Of a DNA stretch of 29,881 bases, positions 22,793 to 29,881 are shown piece after piece. Origin of the DNA: CAZJAT01 sp964544145 (GTDB lineage: Bacteria; Hydrothermota; 32-111). Numbering within the stretch: position 1 is the stretch's first letter; the number at the start of each line of letters is the position of its first letter. Position numbers and translations under genes: made by a program. The notes beneath the pieces were generated by a model. It was not told the DNA's origin, ran no database searches, and saw only the letters and a list, made by a program, of their open reading frames with translations. The stretch is taken from positions 1 to 29,881 of the forward strand of contig CAZJAT010000022.1 in assembly GCA_964544145.1 (NCBI GenBank), given 5' to 3'.

Positions 22793-24235
22793 ATGAATAC
22801 ATTATTACTATTTTTATCCGTTTTGCTGCTGCAAAACACATCGGACTCAGTGCCATTGCTTAAGTGGATGGGTCCGGAAATCAAACCTATCAGCCGATTT
22901 GAATTGTATATGAATAATAATACCTACTCTGAATTCCATTTAAAACACATTGATATTGAAAAAAATAACCCTAAGGGACCTGCTTTTGCAGTATTTGTGG
23001 AGGATTCATTATACAATAAGATTGCATCCCAAATAAGCACTTATATACATGACCTCAGCAATGAAGGTTACAATGTTACGCTTTATACCGGAAATACCGG
23101 TAATCCTGCCGGCATCAAGAACAGCATTAAACAACTCTATACAGATTCGCTTATTGAAGGAGTCATTCTCATAGGAACATTTGCCGCACCATTCTTTCAG
23201 ACTGATAATGATTTCAATGAAGGTACATATGACGATTGGGCATGTGATTTGTATTATATGGATATGGATGGGACATGGGATGACACATTGCAGAATTCAT
23301 CAGGCACACTGATACCCGGAAAAGATAATATATTTGATACCCATTACGGTGATGTGGGACCGGAGATATATGTAAGCCGAATTTATCCGAACATCGGTGC
23401 AAATGATTCTCTTATTGTCACCAATTTGCTGAGCAGAATACACCAGTACAGGGTTTTAACAACAGCGAATTACCACAGAGCTCTGTTTTTTATAGATGAT
23501 GACTGGATTCCATGGGCATCAACATGGTCATCCGATTTAAAGCTTGTATATGACTCAGTCGGTATATACTCGGCTGCCGAGGAAACCCGTGCTGATACAT
23601 ATTCACTAGCATTGGATTCTGTATATGAATGGGTATCACTCTTTGCTCATTCATGGCCCGGTGGACATGCATTTTATTATAATAATAAGGTAAATACAGA
23701 TTACTTTTATGCAACAGAATATACATCAAAAAATCCTTCTGCGCATTTTTATAATTTTTTCTGCTGTTCATTCGCTGACTATACAACATCAGGTTATGGT
23801 GCAGGCAGAGCTTTATTTGCAGATTCCGGATTTGTATCAATAGGATCTACAAAGACCGGTTCAATGCTTCAGTTTAATGATTTTTACAGCCCCATATCAA
23901 ATGGAAGCACAATTGGTGAAGCATTTATGCTTTGGTTTGAAGCCATTGCCGGAGGAGGATTCAGTCAAAGTGAATTATCATGGCATTATGGAATGACATT
24001 GCTGGGTGACCCGACACTTATCCCCAATATGACAGTTACCGGTATAGAAGATATCACATATACATATGATGACAATCATGATAATCCTCTATTAATGCAT
24101 TTAGGTGATCTGAAAGGAATCAATATCCGGATATGCTATGATTGCTGCGGAAGAAGGGTGCATGAAATTACAGAACCCGGCATATACTTCATTGTAAAGG
24201 ATTTGAATAAGTACAAAATTACTGTGATTAAATGA
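22793..24235 (+). CDS. C25 (gingipain-like) cysteine peptidase-family protein with a T9SS-like C-terminal tail
   Basis: 480 residues, predicted to be exported. A hydrophobic start (1-14) serves as signal peptide. The caspase-like fold of family C25 is suggested by EGVILIGTFAAPFF (122-135), the acidic DLYYMDMDGTWDD region (152-164, possible metal loop), EIYVSRIYP (191-199), a His strand SLFAHSWPGGHAF (282-294) with H286 or H292 as the likely catalytic His, and FFCCSFADY (322-330) with C324 or C325 as the likely nucleophile. YGMTLLGDPTLIP (399-411) is a usual C25 ending. After a short linker the tail IRICYDCCGRRV (446-456) with EPGIYFIVKD (461-470) resembles the type A sorting domain of type IX secretion, slightly short. 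No T9SS machinery genes are in the window. Activity is inferred. Confidence 0.8.
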   Translation: MNTLLLFLSVLLLQNTSDSVPLLKWMGPEIKPISRFELYMNNNTYSEFHLKHIDIEKNNPKGPAFAVFVEDSLYNKIASQISTYIHDLSNEGYNVTLYTGNTGNPAGIKNSIKQLYTDSLIEGVILIGTFAAPFFQTDNDFNEGTYDDWACDLYYMDMDGTWDDTLQNSSGTLIPGKDNIFDTHYGDVGPEIYVSRIYPNIGANDSLIVTNLLSRIHQYRVLTTANYHRALFFIDDDWIPWASTWSSDLKLVYDSVGIYSAAEETRADTYSLALDSVYEWVSLFAHSWPGGHAFYYNNKVNTDYFYATEYTSKNPSAHFYNFFCCSFADYTTSGYGAGRALFADSGFVSIGSTKTGSMLQFNDFYSPISNGSTIGEAFMLWFEAIAGGGFSQSELSWHYGMTLLGDPTLIPNMTVTGIEDITYTYDDNHDNPLLMHLGDLKGINIRICYDCCGRRVHEITEPGIYFIVKDLNKYKITVIK

Positions 24236-24238
24236 TAA

Positions 24239-24883
24239 TCAAATATGCACAAGTGGACATGCGCTGCATCTTGGATTATTTTTTCGGCAGTATTCTTTAC
24301 CGCATTTTACAATCAATGCATGGTATTCATTAAATAACATTTCATCTCTATCAAGCAATGAATGAAATACATACTGCTGCTCATCATATAATTCGGGAAA
24401 TAAGTCAAAATGCCTGGAAAATATACGAACAGTATATGAATCAATAACAAATACCGGCTCCTTAAAGGCATAAAGCATAATTGAATCAGCTGTTTCCCTT
24501 CCTATACCTTTGATTCTGAGTAATTTGTATCTAAGCTCAGGGATATCTGTTACAATTGAATAATTAAATTGAAACTGTTCAAAAAAAGCAGCTGTTTCCT
24601 TGAGATATTCGGCTTTTTGATTAAAAAAACCGGATGAGACAATAGAAGAAGATATCTCATTCAGGGAAGCTTTATAAATACTTTTCAATGAAAGCATTTC
24701 ATTATTTCGTAACATTTCAATGGATTTTACAACATTATTCCAATTTGTATTCTGTGTTAATATGGCTCCGATAATAATCTCATCTACAGTCTCGCCCGGC
24801 CACCACTCTTGAGGGCCAAAGAAAGAGCTCATCTTTTCATAAATAGATTCCAAATCCTCTTTAATAATATGACTATACTTCAA
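24239..24883 (-). CDS. Endonuclease III-like HhH-GPD DNA glycosylase
   Basis: 214 residues of the endonuclease III-related branch (COG2231/MagIII-like). IIGAILTQNTNWNNV (37-51) is typical. The HhH motif is LRIKGIGRETADSI (122-135) and the catalytic Asp is D148 in FVIDSYTVR. The position of the Nth lysine that gives AP-lyase activity is E130, so a monofunctional base-excision glycosylase, possibly for alkylated bases, is more likely. The iron-sulfur loop has C199-x6-C206-x2-C209, and the fourth cysteine, expected five residues further at 215, coincides with the TGA stop. An extra Cys at 194 might substitute. Start overlaps the ACT-like gene by eleven bases. Last gene of its run; it converges on the C25 gene three bases away. 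Confidence 0.85.
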   Translation of the reverse strand: MKYSHIIKEDLESIYEKMSSFFGPQEWWPGETVDEIIIGAILTQNTNWNNVVKSIEMLRNNEMLSLKSIYKASLNEISSSIVSSGFFNQKAEYLKETAAFFEQFQFNYSIVTDIPELRYKLLRIKGIGRETADSIMLYAFKEPVFVIDSYTVRIFSRHFDLFPELYDEQQYVFHSLLDRDEMLFNEYHALIVKCGKEYCRKNNPRCSACPLVHI

Positions 24884-25127
24884 GATCTACGATTTTTACA
24901 TGCACTCCATTTATCTTATTCAATGCATTAAAGAGTTTTTCATTCTCAGTTTTATTATCAGCCATTTCAAGAACAATAAGACCGCTTTCTGAACATGTGT
25001 TTTCAACCCCCTGATGGAGTCCTAATCGAGTCCTTATATTACACCCGTATTCTGTAAGAGCATCCTGTACCTTAATTGATGAATCAGTTCTGTTACTTAT
25101 CAGAATCAGTATTATGCACTTTTCCAT
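24873..25127 (-). CDS. Small ACT-like (TM1266-type) domain protein
   Basis: 84 residues. Two beta-alpha-beta units of ferredoxin-like/ACT type: CIILILISNRTDSSIKVQDAL, then TRLGLHQGVENTCSESGLIVLEM, ending in INGVHVKIVDLEV. This layout resembles the small family typified by Thermotoga TM1266, annotated as a putative regulator near iron-only hydrogenases, but no hydrogenase gene is in the window, so a ligand-binding regulatory role is only suggested. A strong AAGGAGG lies four bases before the ATG. It overlaps EamA by 16 bases and the glycosylase gene by eleven. Confidence 0.7.
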   Translation of the reverse strand: MEKCIILILISNRTDSSIKVQDALTEYGCNIRTRLGLHQGVENTCSESGLIVLEMADNKTENEKLFNALNKINGVHVKIVDLEV

Positions 25128-26038
25128 TTGTCCTCCTTTTTTTTAATTATATTTTTACCTATATAATCGGTTATAATTCCCGTCACAATAAAACTTAGAC
25201 CCACAATAGAATATACCTGTATGGGCTCTTTGACAATAATCTGAATGAAAAATAATGAAATAAAGGGTATGATATATGTTACAAGTATGATACTGCTTCT
25301 GTTTGTAACCCTACTGAGTATGTTAATCCAGAGTAAAAAAGTTATACCCATTTCAAATGCACCTATATATGCTGATAACATTATGTTACGCATATTAATG
25401 AATTCTAATTTTCCTAATAATATGATCTCCAGGAAAATATAGAATGTACCGAAAAGAAAACAAAAAAACATCTTCACATCATAGTTATCCTTTCTTTTCA
25501 CTGCAATAATCCAGTAAAATGCCCATATCAATGAAGACCCAAGGGCGAGAATGTCTCCCAGAATATCTGAAAATCTGAAGGATAGAGGATGCCCCTTGGT
25601 TGTTATGAATAAAACACCGAAAAATGCTATAATAATGCCTATTATGGTGTATAGTGTTATTTTCTCCTTTAAAAAAATAACTGCAAATACTGCAAGAACA
25701 ATAGGCCATGTGTAATTAAGAGGCTGTGCCTCTTGTGCGGGCAATAACTCATAAGCCTTAAAGAGTATATTGTAATAAAGAAATGGACTCATCATACCTA
25801 TGAGTGATGCTTTTAACATTTCCTTTCTGCTGATTCGCATTAAATGAATACGCTTTCGCATCATTATATAAATGAAGATTGAACATGTGGAAAAGAATGA
25901 AGAGTAAAATAACATATTTAGATATGATATCTCATTAAGAACAAGTTTGAAAACTGATGCAACTGTTGACCAGAAAAATATAAGTAATATAAGCAAAACT
26001 CCGGTAAGTATGGAATTTTTACTGTTTATGATACTCAT
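25112..26038 (-). CDS. EamA/DMT-superfamily membrane transporter
   Basis: 308 residues from the chosen ATG. About ten hydrophobic helices arranged as two EamA repeats (first half from TGVLLILLIFFWSTVASVFK, second half from LGDILALGSSLIWAFYWIIAV). Typical DMT features include an amphipathic loop after helix 4 with QPLNYTWPIVLAVFAVIFLKEK. Members export amino acids, sugars or other metabolites; the substrate cannot be read from sequence. Start: ATG at 26038 (MSIINSKNS) is preferred; an in-frame ATG lies nine bases upstream at 26047. Neither has a strong Shine-Dalgarno site, and both fall within the end of the deacetylase-like gene, so translation is probably coupled. Confidence 0.85.
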   Translation of the reverse strand: MSIINSKNSILTGVLLILLIFFWSTVASVFKLVLNEISYLNMLFYSSFFSTCSIFIYIMMRKRIHLMRISRKEMLKASLIGMMSPFLYYNILFKAYELLPAQEAQPLNYTWPIVLAVFAVIFLKEKITLYTIIGIIIAFFGVLFITTKGHPLSFRFSDILGDILALGSSLIWAFYWIIAVKRKDNYDVKMFFCFLFGTFYIFLEIILLGKLEFINMRNIMLSAYIGAFEMGITFLLWINILSRVTNRSSIILVTYIIPFISLFFIQIIVKEPIQVYSIVGLSFIVTGIITDYIGKNIIKKKEDKWKSA

Positions 26039-27314
26039 ATTTCCCATTCTTTGCTTCAATTCGATTATTGTAATTTTCAATCATATTGAATATATTGTCA
26101 AAATAAAAATTATTCGTTTTTCGCATATTCAATAATAAATGAAACAGTTCTCTATATCCCGGAAATGTGTCTTCATTCATACATGAAGGATGAAAGAGAA
26201 ATGAGAAAAAACCTTTATTTGATTTGATTTCATCTATTATTGTATTGATATTTTTATGCATGTCATTATTCTTCATTAATGCACTATCCATACATATCAG
26301 CGGTAATTCGGTAATTTGGGTTCCCGGTACCCTATATGGGGAAGAAAATCCTCTCTTAAAACCACATCTGTGAGTAAATCCCGAAGATAGGTCTATCAGG
26401 ATTCCCGCATCAGATAATATCTTAAAATCTTCTCTCTTCGGGTCATTTAAATAATGAAATCTGCTTATTACTATATTTTTTGACAGCTTCCTTAGTTTAT
26501 TTATCTCTTTCTCAATCAATGTTTTGTCTTCAAAGCTTTCAGCTGACAGATGTATACCTGCAATATTACTTCCAATATCGGACAGAGCCCGCTTAAGCTG
26601 TTTTTTTGAATATCTCCTTGCATATTTGTCTCTTTCTATTGTAAGAAAATTAAATATGCCCTCCAATCCGTCATCTTCAAGAATTTGTCTTATTGTTCTG
26701 ATATTATTCCAAGGATCCATTTCATTTGTTTTCAGCATATGAAAATATAATGCTGTTTTTTCTCTGTATAATCCTGTCATTCTGAAAAAACAATATAATA
26801 CAGTTTTCTTAAATGAAAAGAAATTAAGCCTGTCAATATCAAATGTTGGTACAAAATATCCGTTTGTACTGCCTATTTGTTTTGCAGCTATATTAATAGA
26901 AATTGATTTTAACAATGCAAATTTCTCTACAGCCTTACTGCAGACATCTATTAAATGCTCAGTAAATGCATAATTGAATATTTCATTTTCAAGAAAATCA
27001 AGATCATCAAAAATTATTGTATTAATAATCATAAATATGTCAAAATTAAGGAAGAATTTATTACCAATGCTGAAATAGTTCTGTTCCCTGATTCTATATT
27101 TATTTATGACAAAATAATTCTTTTCATATTCAATCAAGTTTGAATCCATTTCTGCTTTAATCACATTGATGCAGTCAATATCAGCTTCACTCTCTCTATT
27201 AATGTAATTAAATGTAATTTTATCGTTCTTCATAATACCCGAATGTATCAGTATAATGTCGAGTATATCAAACAATATGGATGTATCAGTATTTGTTCTA
27301 TTGATAATATTCAT
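26019..27314 (-). CDS. Polysaccharide deacetylase-like protein (noncanonical NodB-type fold)
   Basis: 431 residues. The C-terminal two thirds show a divergent polysaccharide deacetylase pattern that I recall from Bacteroidetes proteins: VPTFDIDRL (155-163) with paired Asp, then GIHLSAESF (253-261) with a metal-type His, SRFHYLNDP (284-292), a GFTHRCGFKRGF loop, LPLICMD and FLFHPSC (372-378) with a second His. The N-terminal 140 residues are probably a separate domain. Expected role: modification of a cell-surface or capsular glycan. No signal peptide is visible, so it probably acts in the cytoplasm. The start is ATG at 27314, overlapping the previous gene's TGA as ATGA; a TTG at 27332 is less likely. 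The neighbouring FemAB-like transferase fits an envelope role. Catalytic competence is uncertain. Confidence 0.68.
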   Translation of the reverse strand: MNIINRTNTDTSILFDILDIILIHSGIMKNDKITFNYINRESEADIDCINVIKAEMDSNLIEYEKNYFVINKYRIREQNYFSIGNKFFLNFDIFMIINTIIFDDLDFLENEIFNYAFTEHLIDVCSKAVEKFALLKSISINIAAKQIGSTNGYFVPTFDIDRLNFFSFKKTVLYCFFRMTGLYREKTALYFHMLKTNEMDPWNNIRTIRQILEDDGLEGIFNFLTIERDKYARRYSKKQLKRALSDIGSNIAGIHLSAESFEDKTLIEKEINKLRKLSKNIVISRFHYLNDPKREDFKILSDAGILIDLSSGFTHRCGFKRGFSSPYRVPGTQITELPLICMDSALMKNNDMHKNINTIIDEIKSNKGFFSFLFHPSCMNEDTFPGYRELFHLLLNMRKTNNFYFDNIFNMIENYNNRIEAKNGKYEYHKQ

Positions 27315-28174
27315 ATTCTTTTTCTTATGCAAAAATACTGCTTTAATAATGGGTTGAACAGTGCTTTATATCTGGCTATACTACGTGTATTTGCTCCTTG
27401 AAAATCAAATATATAATCTTGATATATATCGGCTTCAAATATATCCCTTATCAATACCCCCGAGTTCTGACCTCCCACAACAAATTCATATATAATTTTT
27501 CTTTCCCCATCCTTTAACAAGCACACTATTGATTCGTCATTTTCATATATATCAATCAAATGTAATTCCTGCAATGCCGTAAATAATGCTATGAATTCAC
27601 TTTCCCCTATGGGCGGTTTCCCTCTGTATGCATCATTTATAGTACCAAAGAGTTTATTTAAGTCTTGAATTTCAATCGGTTCCTGAGCATCCCTATTCCT
27701 TATTCGCCTGTCAATTCCGGAGAGATTGTCCCTGTTTATGGGGAAATAGTAAGAATACAGTACAGAATATTTTGTCTTATTCCAAATAAATGGCCTCATA
27801 TCATTATAATCATAATGTTGCGGTATGAGAAATGCCTTATATTTGGCATTTAAAAACCTGACATACTCATGTATGACTCTTTCATAGGCATCTAATTGCC
27901 TTTGTTCACTATTCTTGTTTTTTTCCGTCATTATATTGAAGAAAGGCGTGAATGGCGGTTGAGGTGAATATTTTATAAAATATTTCATTCTTTCAATTAC
28001 AGGAAAAACAGCTTTAATATTACTGTTTTCCTCTATTGCAAAGCACTTCACATTACGAATTCTGTTCATTGCTTCTAAATATTTCCTTGAAACAAAAATA
28101 TTTTTTCCTTTCATATTTGATGAAAGTTCTTCCATCTTATCAATTGATATCTCACTTACACTCATTCTGTGCAT
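27311..28174 (-). CDS. FemAB-like/GNAT-fold acyltransferase
   Basis: 287 residues. An N-terminal half with SRKYLEAMNR (29-38) and SPQPPFTPFFNIM (70-82), and a C-terminal half with IIYEFVVGGQNSGVLI and IFDFQGANTRSIARYKALF (255-273), then a basic end. This matches the tandem GNAT/FemAB layout I recall from Bacteroidetes proteins sitting beside polysaccharide biosynthesis genes, where the last strand reads DFEGS or similar. The acyl donor and acceptor are unknown; a role in cell-envelope glycan or lipid modification is inferred from the next gene, a deacetylase-like protein. Start: AAGGA six bases before the ATG at 28174; an in-frame ATG at 28165 overlaps the ComEA-like stop as ATGA and is an alternative. 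Confidence 0.72.
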   Translation of the reverse strand: MHRMSVSEISIDKMEELSSNMKGKNIFVSRKYLEAMNRIRNVKCFAIEENSNIKAVFPVIERMKYFIKYSPQPPFTPFFNIMTEKNKNSEQRQLDAYERVIHEYVRFLNAKYKAFLIPQHYDYNDMRPFIWNKTKYSVLYSYYFPINRDNLSGIDRRIRNRDAQEPIEIQDLNKLFGTINDAYRGKPPIGESEFIALFTALQELHLIDIYENDESIVCLLKDGERKIIYEFVVGGQNSGVLIRDIFEADIYQDYIFDFQGANTRSIARYKALFNPLLKQYFCIRKRI

Positions 28175-28479
28175 ATGTATTCCTTCATTGATTCATACTT
28201 TTTTTCCTTGATTCCATTTACATTCTTAATATCCGTTATACTGTCAAATCCTCCGCATTTATTTCTGTATTCAATGATATTTTGAGCAGATTTCTCACCA
28301 ATTCCGGGTATAAGCATCAATTCATTTTCATCTGCTGTGTTTATATTTACAATCAGTTTGGTTTCTTGATACGGTCCTTCATCTTTTTTTACATTTTTTT
28401 TAATGGTTTTTACAGCATAAATAGACACTGCAATTGCCAGAACAATAAGTGAAATCAGAAAATATTTTCTATCATTCAT
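28162..28479 (-). CDS. ComEA-like helix-hairpin-helix membrane-anchored DNA-binding protein
   Basis: 105 residues: one N-terminal anchor (about 6-24), a lysine-rich linker (25-40), then the ComEA HhH domain (about 43-100) with VNINTADENELMLIPGIGEKSA and IIEYRNKCGGFDSITDIKNVNGI, both halves of the double hairpin. In Gram-negative bacteria ComEA-type proteins bind incoming double-stranded DNA in the periplasm during transformation; many solitary HhH proteins like this have no tested role. No comEC or other competence gene is in the window. Start: ATG at 28479 with GGAG seven bases upstream, in preference to a TTG two codons earlier. It overlaps the M28 gene by eight bases. Confidence 0.83.
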   Translation of the reverse strand: MNDRKYFLISLIVLAIAVSIYAVKTIKKNVKKDEGPYQETKLIVNINTADENELMLIPGIGEKSAQNIIEYRNKCGGFDSITDIKNVNGIKEKKYESMKEYICTE

Positions 28480-29356
28480 AAACAATCTCCAATAATATGT
28501 CTCCTATTTTCTGAATACTCTCCGCAGAGCATTTGTCGGGAGTATCCTCCGGAGTATGCCAGTATTTGTAATCCCAATCTATTAAATCAATACACTTTAT
28601 ACCGGCATTGTTTAGTGGTATGTGATCATCCTGCACAAAATAACCTACACTATTGTGAAATGACAGAATTCCCATTTCTTCAGCAATGCCAAATACCTTA
28701 TTATTCAAATCACTGTTATAAATTTCGGAAAATCCTTCTCTATAAATATGCTGATCTGCATCACCTATCATGTCAATCAAGATAGCTATATCAGGCATTG
28801 TTCCTTTGTAATTACCTGCAAAATACTTTGACCCAAGAAACCATTCATCAGGATGATTAGTTCTCCCTGCATCTTCACCGTCAAAGAAAACAAGCATCAC
28901 ATTATTTTCAGGTCTTTTTTCCTTCATTATTCTGGCCATTTCCATCAATACTGCGGTACTGCTTGCTCCGTCATTTGCCCCTGGCGTTGGTACTCCTTTT
29001 ACTGAGGAAAATGGTCTTGAATCAAAATGTGAACACAGCATAATATTCACATCACTATTATTATTAAAAACAGCAATAATATTTTTGAATTCAATAATCT
29101 CATCACTGTATGAAACCCTTTTTTTAAAGTTTTGTATATATACCGTATCTGCATATAAATTCAAATAATTATATATGTAATCAACACATTTCATATGGGA
29201 CTCTGTTCCGGGAACGCGTGCTCCGAAACTGCATTGCTTTTTTAATTCTGAATAAGCTCTATCAGAATCAAATTCTGAAGAATAATCAGCATTACAACTA
29301 ATGCTTATTAATATTGCTATGAGTATGAAATAAATCTTTATATAACTTTTCTGCAT
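28472..29356 (-). CDS. M28-family zinc hydrolase, glutaminyl-peptide cyclotransferase-like lipoprotein
   Basis: 294 residues. Signal peptide followed by Cys at 21 (LISISC, an imperfect lipobox), so probably a periplasmic or surface lipoprotein. The M28 metal site is complete: H110 (CSHFDSRP), D129 (GANDGASS), E161 (FFDGEDAG), D195 (LIDMIGD) and H267 (YWHTPEDTPDKC). The stretch DGEDAG with later EWFLGSKYFA and the single-zinc-type arrangement resemble bacterial glutaminyl cyclases, which form N-terminal pyroglutamate; an aminopeptidase activity is the alternative. The start is well supported by AAGGG four bases before the ATG, even though the first 59 bases lie inside coaE in another frame. 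Confidence 0.85.
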   Translation of the reverse strand: MQKSYIKIYFILIAILISISCNADYSSEFDSDRAYSELKKQCSFGARVPGTESHMKCVDYIYNYLNLYADTVYIQNFKKRVSYSDEIIEFKNIIAVFNNNSDVNIMLCSHFDSRPFSSVKGVPTPGANDGASSTAVLMEMARIMKEKRPENNVMLVFFDGEDAGRTNHPDEWFLGSKYFAGNYKGTMPDIAILIDMIGDADQHIYREGFSEIYNSDLNNKVFGIAEEMGILSFHNSVGYFVQDDHIPLNNAGIKCIDLIDWDYKYWHTPEDTPDKCSAESIQKIGDILLEIVYE

Positions 29357-29870
29357 TTTCCCTTAACTCCTCAATTGTTCCGGAATTATTAATAATAATA
29401 TCAGATTTTCTCTTTTTTTCCAGTACAGACAGCTGCTGTTTCTCCAAAAAATAAAAAATATTCGACTCTTTCACCTGTTTTCTTCGCATTCTCTCGTCAA
29501 TACTTCCCCCGTCAATAAGAACTACCCTATCAAAATATTCCTGGATTTCCCATTCAAATATCAATGCAGCATCCACAATAACATCTTCATAATCACCTAA
29601 TAATGAAATAATTCTATGCGGAAGATGATTATACATCCATTGATTGTATCTGTTGAATATATCAGGCTCATTTGGCAAGATATCTCTTAATTGCTTCAAA
29701 TAATCATTCTCCATTGATATATTTATAAACCGGAATATTTGTTCCTTTTCTGATTTCAGTATTTTTTTTCCCTCTTCATCAGCATTTATAATAGGTATAA
29801 CATTCATAGAAAGGTATTTTGTGAACAGGGTTTTCCCGCTTCCGATATTACCTGTTACTGCTATTTTCAC
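29298..29870 (-). CDS. coaE: Dephospho-CoA kinase
   Basis: Phosphorylates the 3'-hydroxyl of dephospho-CoA, the last step of coenzyme A synthesis. 190 residues, slightly short. The P-loop is GNIGSGKT (7-14), followed by IINADEEGKKIL (28-39), the family's DAD region, and VIVDAALIFEWEIQEYFDRVVLID, matching the VPLLFE-like strand of CoaE. The LID region contains SIDERMRRKQ. The start is GTG with GGAG seven bases upstream (29878-29881). The tail extends 59 bases into the M28 gene. Its divergence from typical CoaE lowers confidence slightly. More genes of the same operon may lie upstream, beyond the right edge. Confidence 0.85.
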   Translation of the reverse strand: MKIAVTGNIGSGKTLFTKYLSMNVIPIINADEEGKKILKSEKEQIFRFINISMENDYLKQLRDILPNEPDIFNRYNQWMYNHLPHRIISLLGDYEDVIVDAALIFEWEIQEYFDRVVLIDGGSIDERMRRKQVKESNIFYFLEKQQLSVLEKKRKSDIIINNSGTIEELRENAEKLYKDLFHTHSNINKH

Positions 29871-29881
29871 TAAGATACTCC

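Noticed and set aside
24239..24241. TGA as a sense codon (alternative code 4 or 25)
   Set aside because: Several genes here end at TGA within ATGA overlaps at sensible lengths (ruvA, queA, pyrD, ComEA-like, M28), so TGA is an ordinary stop.

Overview
This window is AT-rich (about one third G+C by eye), densely packed bacterial chromosome. I see no rRNA, tRNA, insertion sequence, phage gene or CRISPR array. The gene content suggests an anaerobic, uncultured, Gram-negative-type bacterium of the FCB superphylum or its neighbourhood (for example candidate phylum WOR-3/Stahlbacteria, Cloacimonadota or relatives). The clues are a gingipain-like C25 peptidase with a tail resembling a type IX secretion sorting domain, a DUF4175-like coiled-coil membrane protein, a TPR lipoprotein starting CAYFNVFYNA, Bacteroidetes-style noncanonical polysaccharide deacetylase and FemAB-like acyltransferase genes, and a class 1B PyrD/PyrK pair. 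The placement is inference, not proof. TGA is an ordinary stop codon here (code 11).

Layout, left to right. (1) 1-4774, minus strand: a serine-biosynthesis pair (class V aminotransferase, then SerA), a GC-rich hairpin, a 903-residue DUF4175-like protein and the first codons of a further exported protein. (2) 4905-6539, minus: a GAF-GAF-HD-GYP cyclic-di-GMP phosphodiesterase. (3) 6752-7777, plus: RlmN. (4) 7843-12297, minus: an Rrf2-family regulator with three cysteines, then pstS-pstC-pstA-pstB, then a small membrane-anchored protein with its own promoter. (5) 12409-13098, plus: a class II (RhaD-like) aldolase. (6) 13103-22175, minus: one compact eleven-gene run, TPR lipoprotein-pyrK-pyrD-pyrF-pyrE-yebC-ruvC-ruvA-ruvB-queA-tgt, with junctions that overlap or are separated by at most 9 bases. 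(7) 22223-22717, minus, and 22793-24235, plus: a divergent pair, a three-helix membrane protein and the C25-like peptidase. (8) 24239-29870, minus: an eight-gene overlapping run, coaE-M28 glutaminyl-cyclase-like peptidase-ComEA-like HhH protein-FemAB-like transferase-polysaccharide-deacetylase-like protein-EamA transporter-ACT-like protein-endonuclease III-like glycosylase.

The most consistent signal beyond the genes is promoter geometry. At five transcription-unit heads (HD-GYP, aldolase, TPR/pyr run, three-helix membrane protein, C25 peptidase), and less clearly at rlmN, a sigma70-type -10 box ends only 6-7 bases before the start codon and no Shine-Dalgarno sequence is present, so their mRNAs should be leaderless. 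Many internal operon genes, and the aminotransferase, Rrf2 and pst-distal heads, have good Shine-Dalgarno sites. Other points worth a look are a probable CTG start codon in the Rrf2 gene, a TGA stop exactly where the fourth iron-sulfur cysteine of the endonuclease III-like protein would be, a pst operon headed by a probable Fe-S regulator with no phoU in the window, and a 59-base overlap between coaE and the next gene. I found no obvious new defence system or other wholly novel multi-gene machine.
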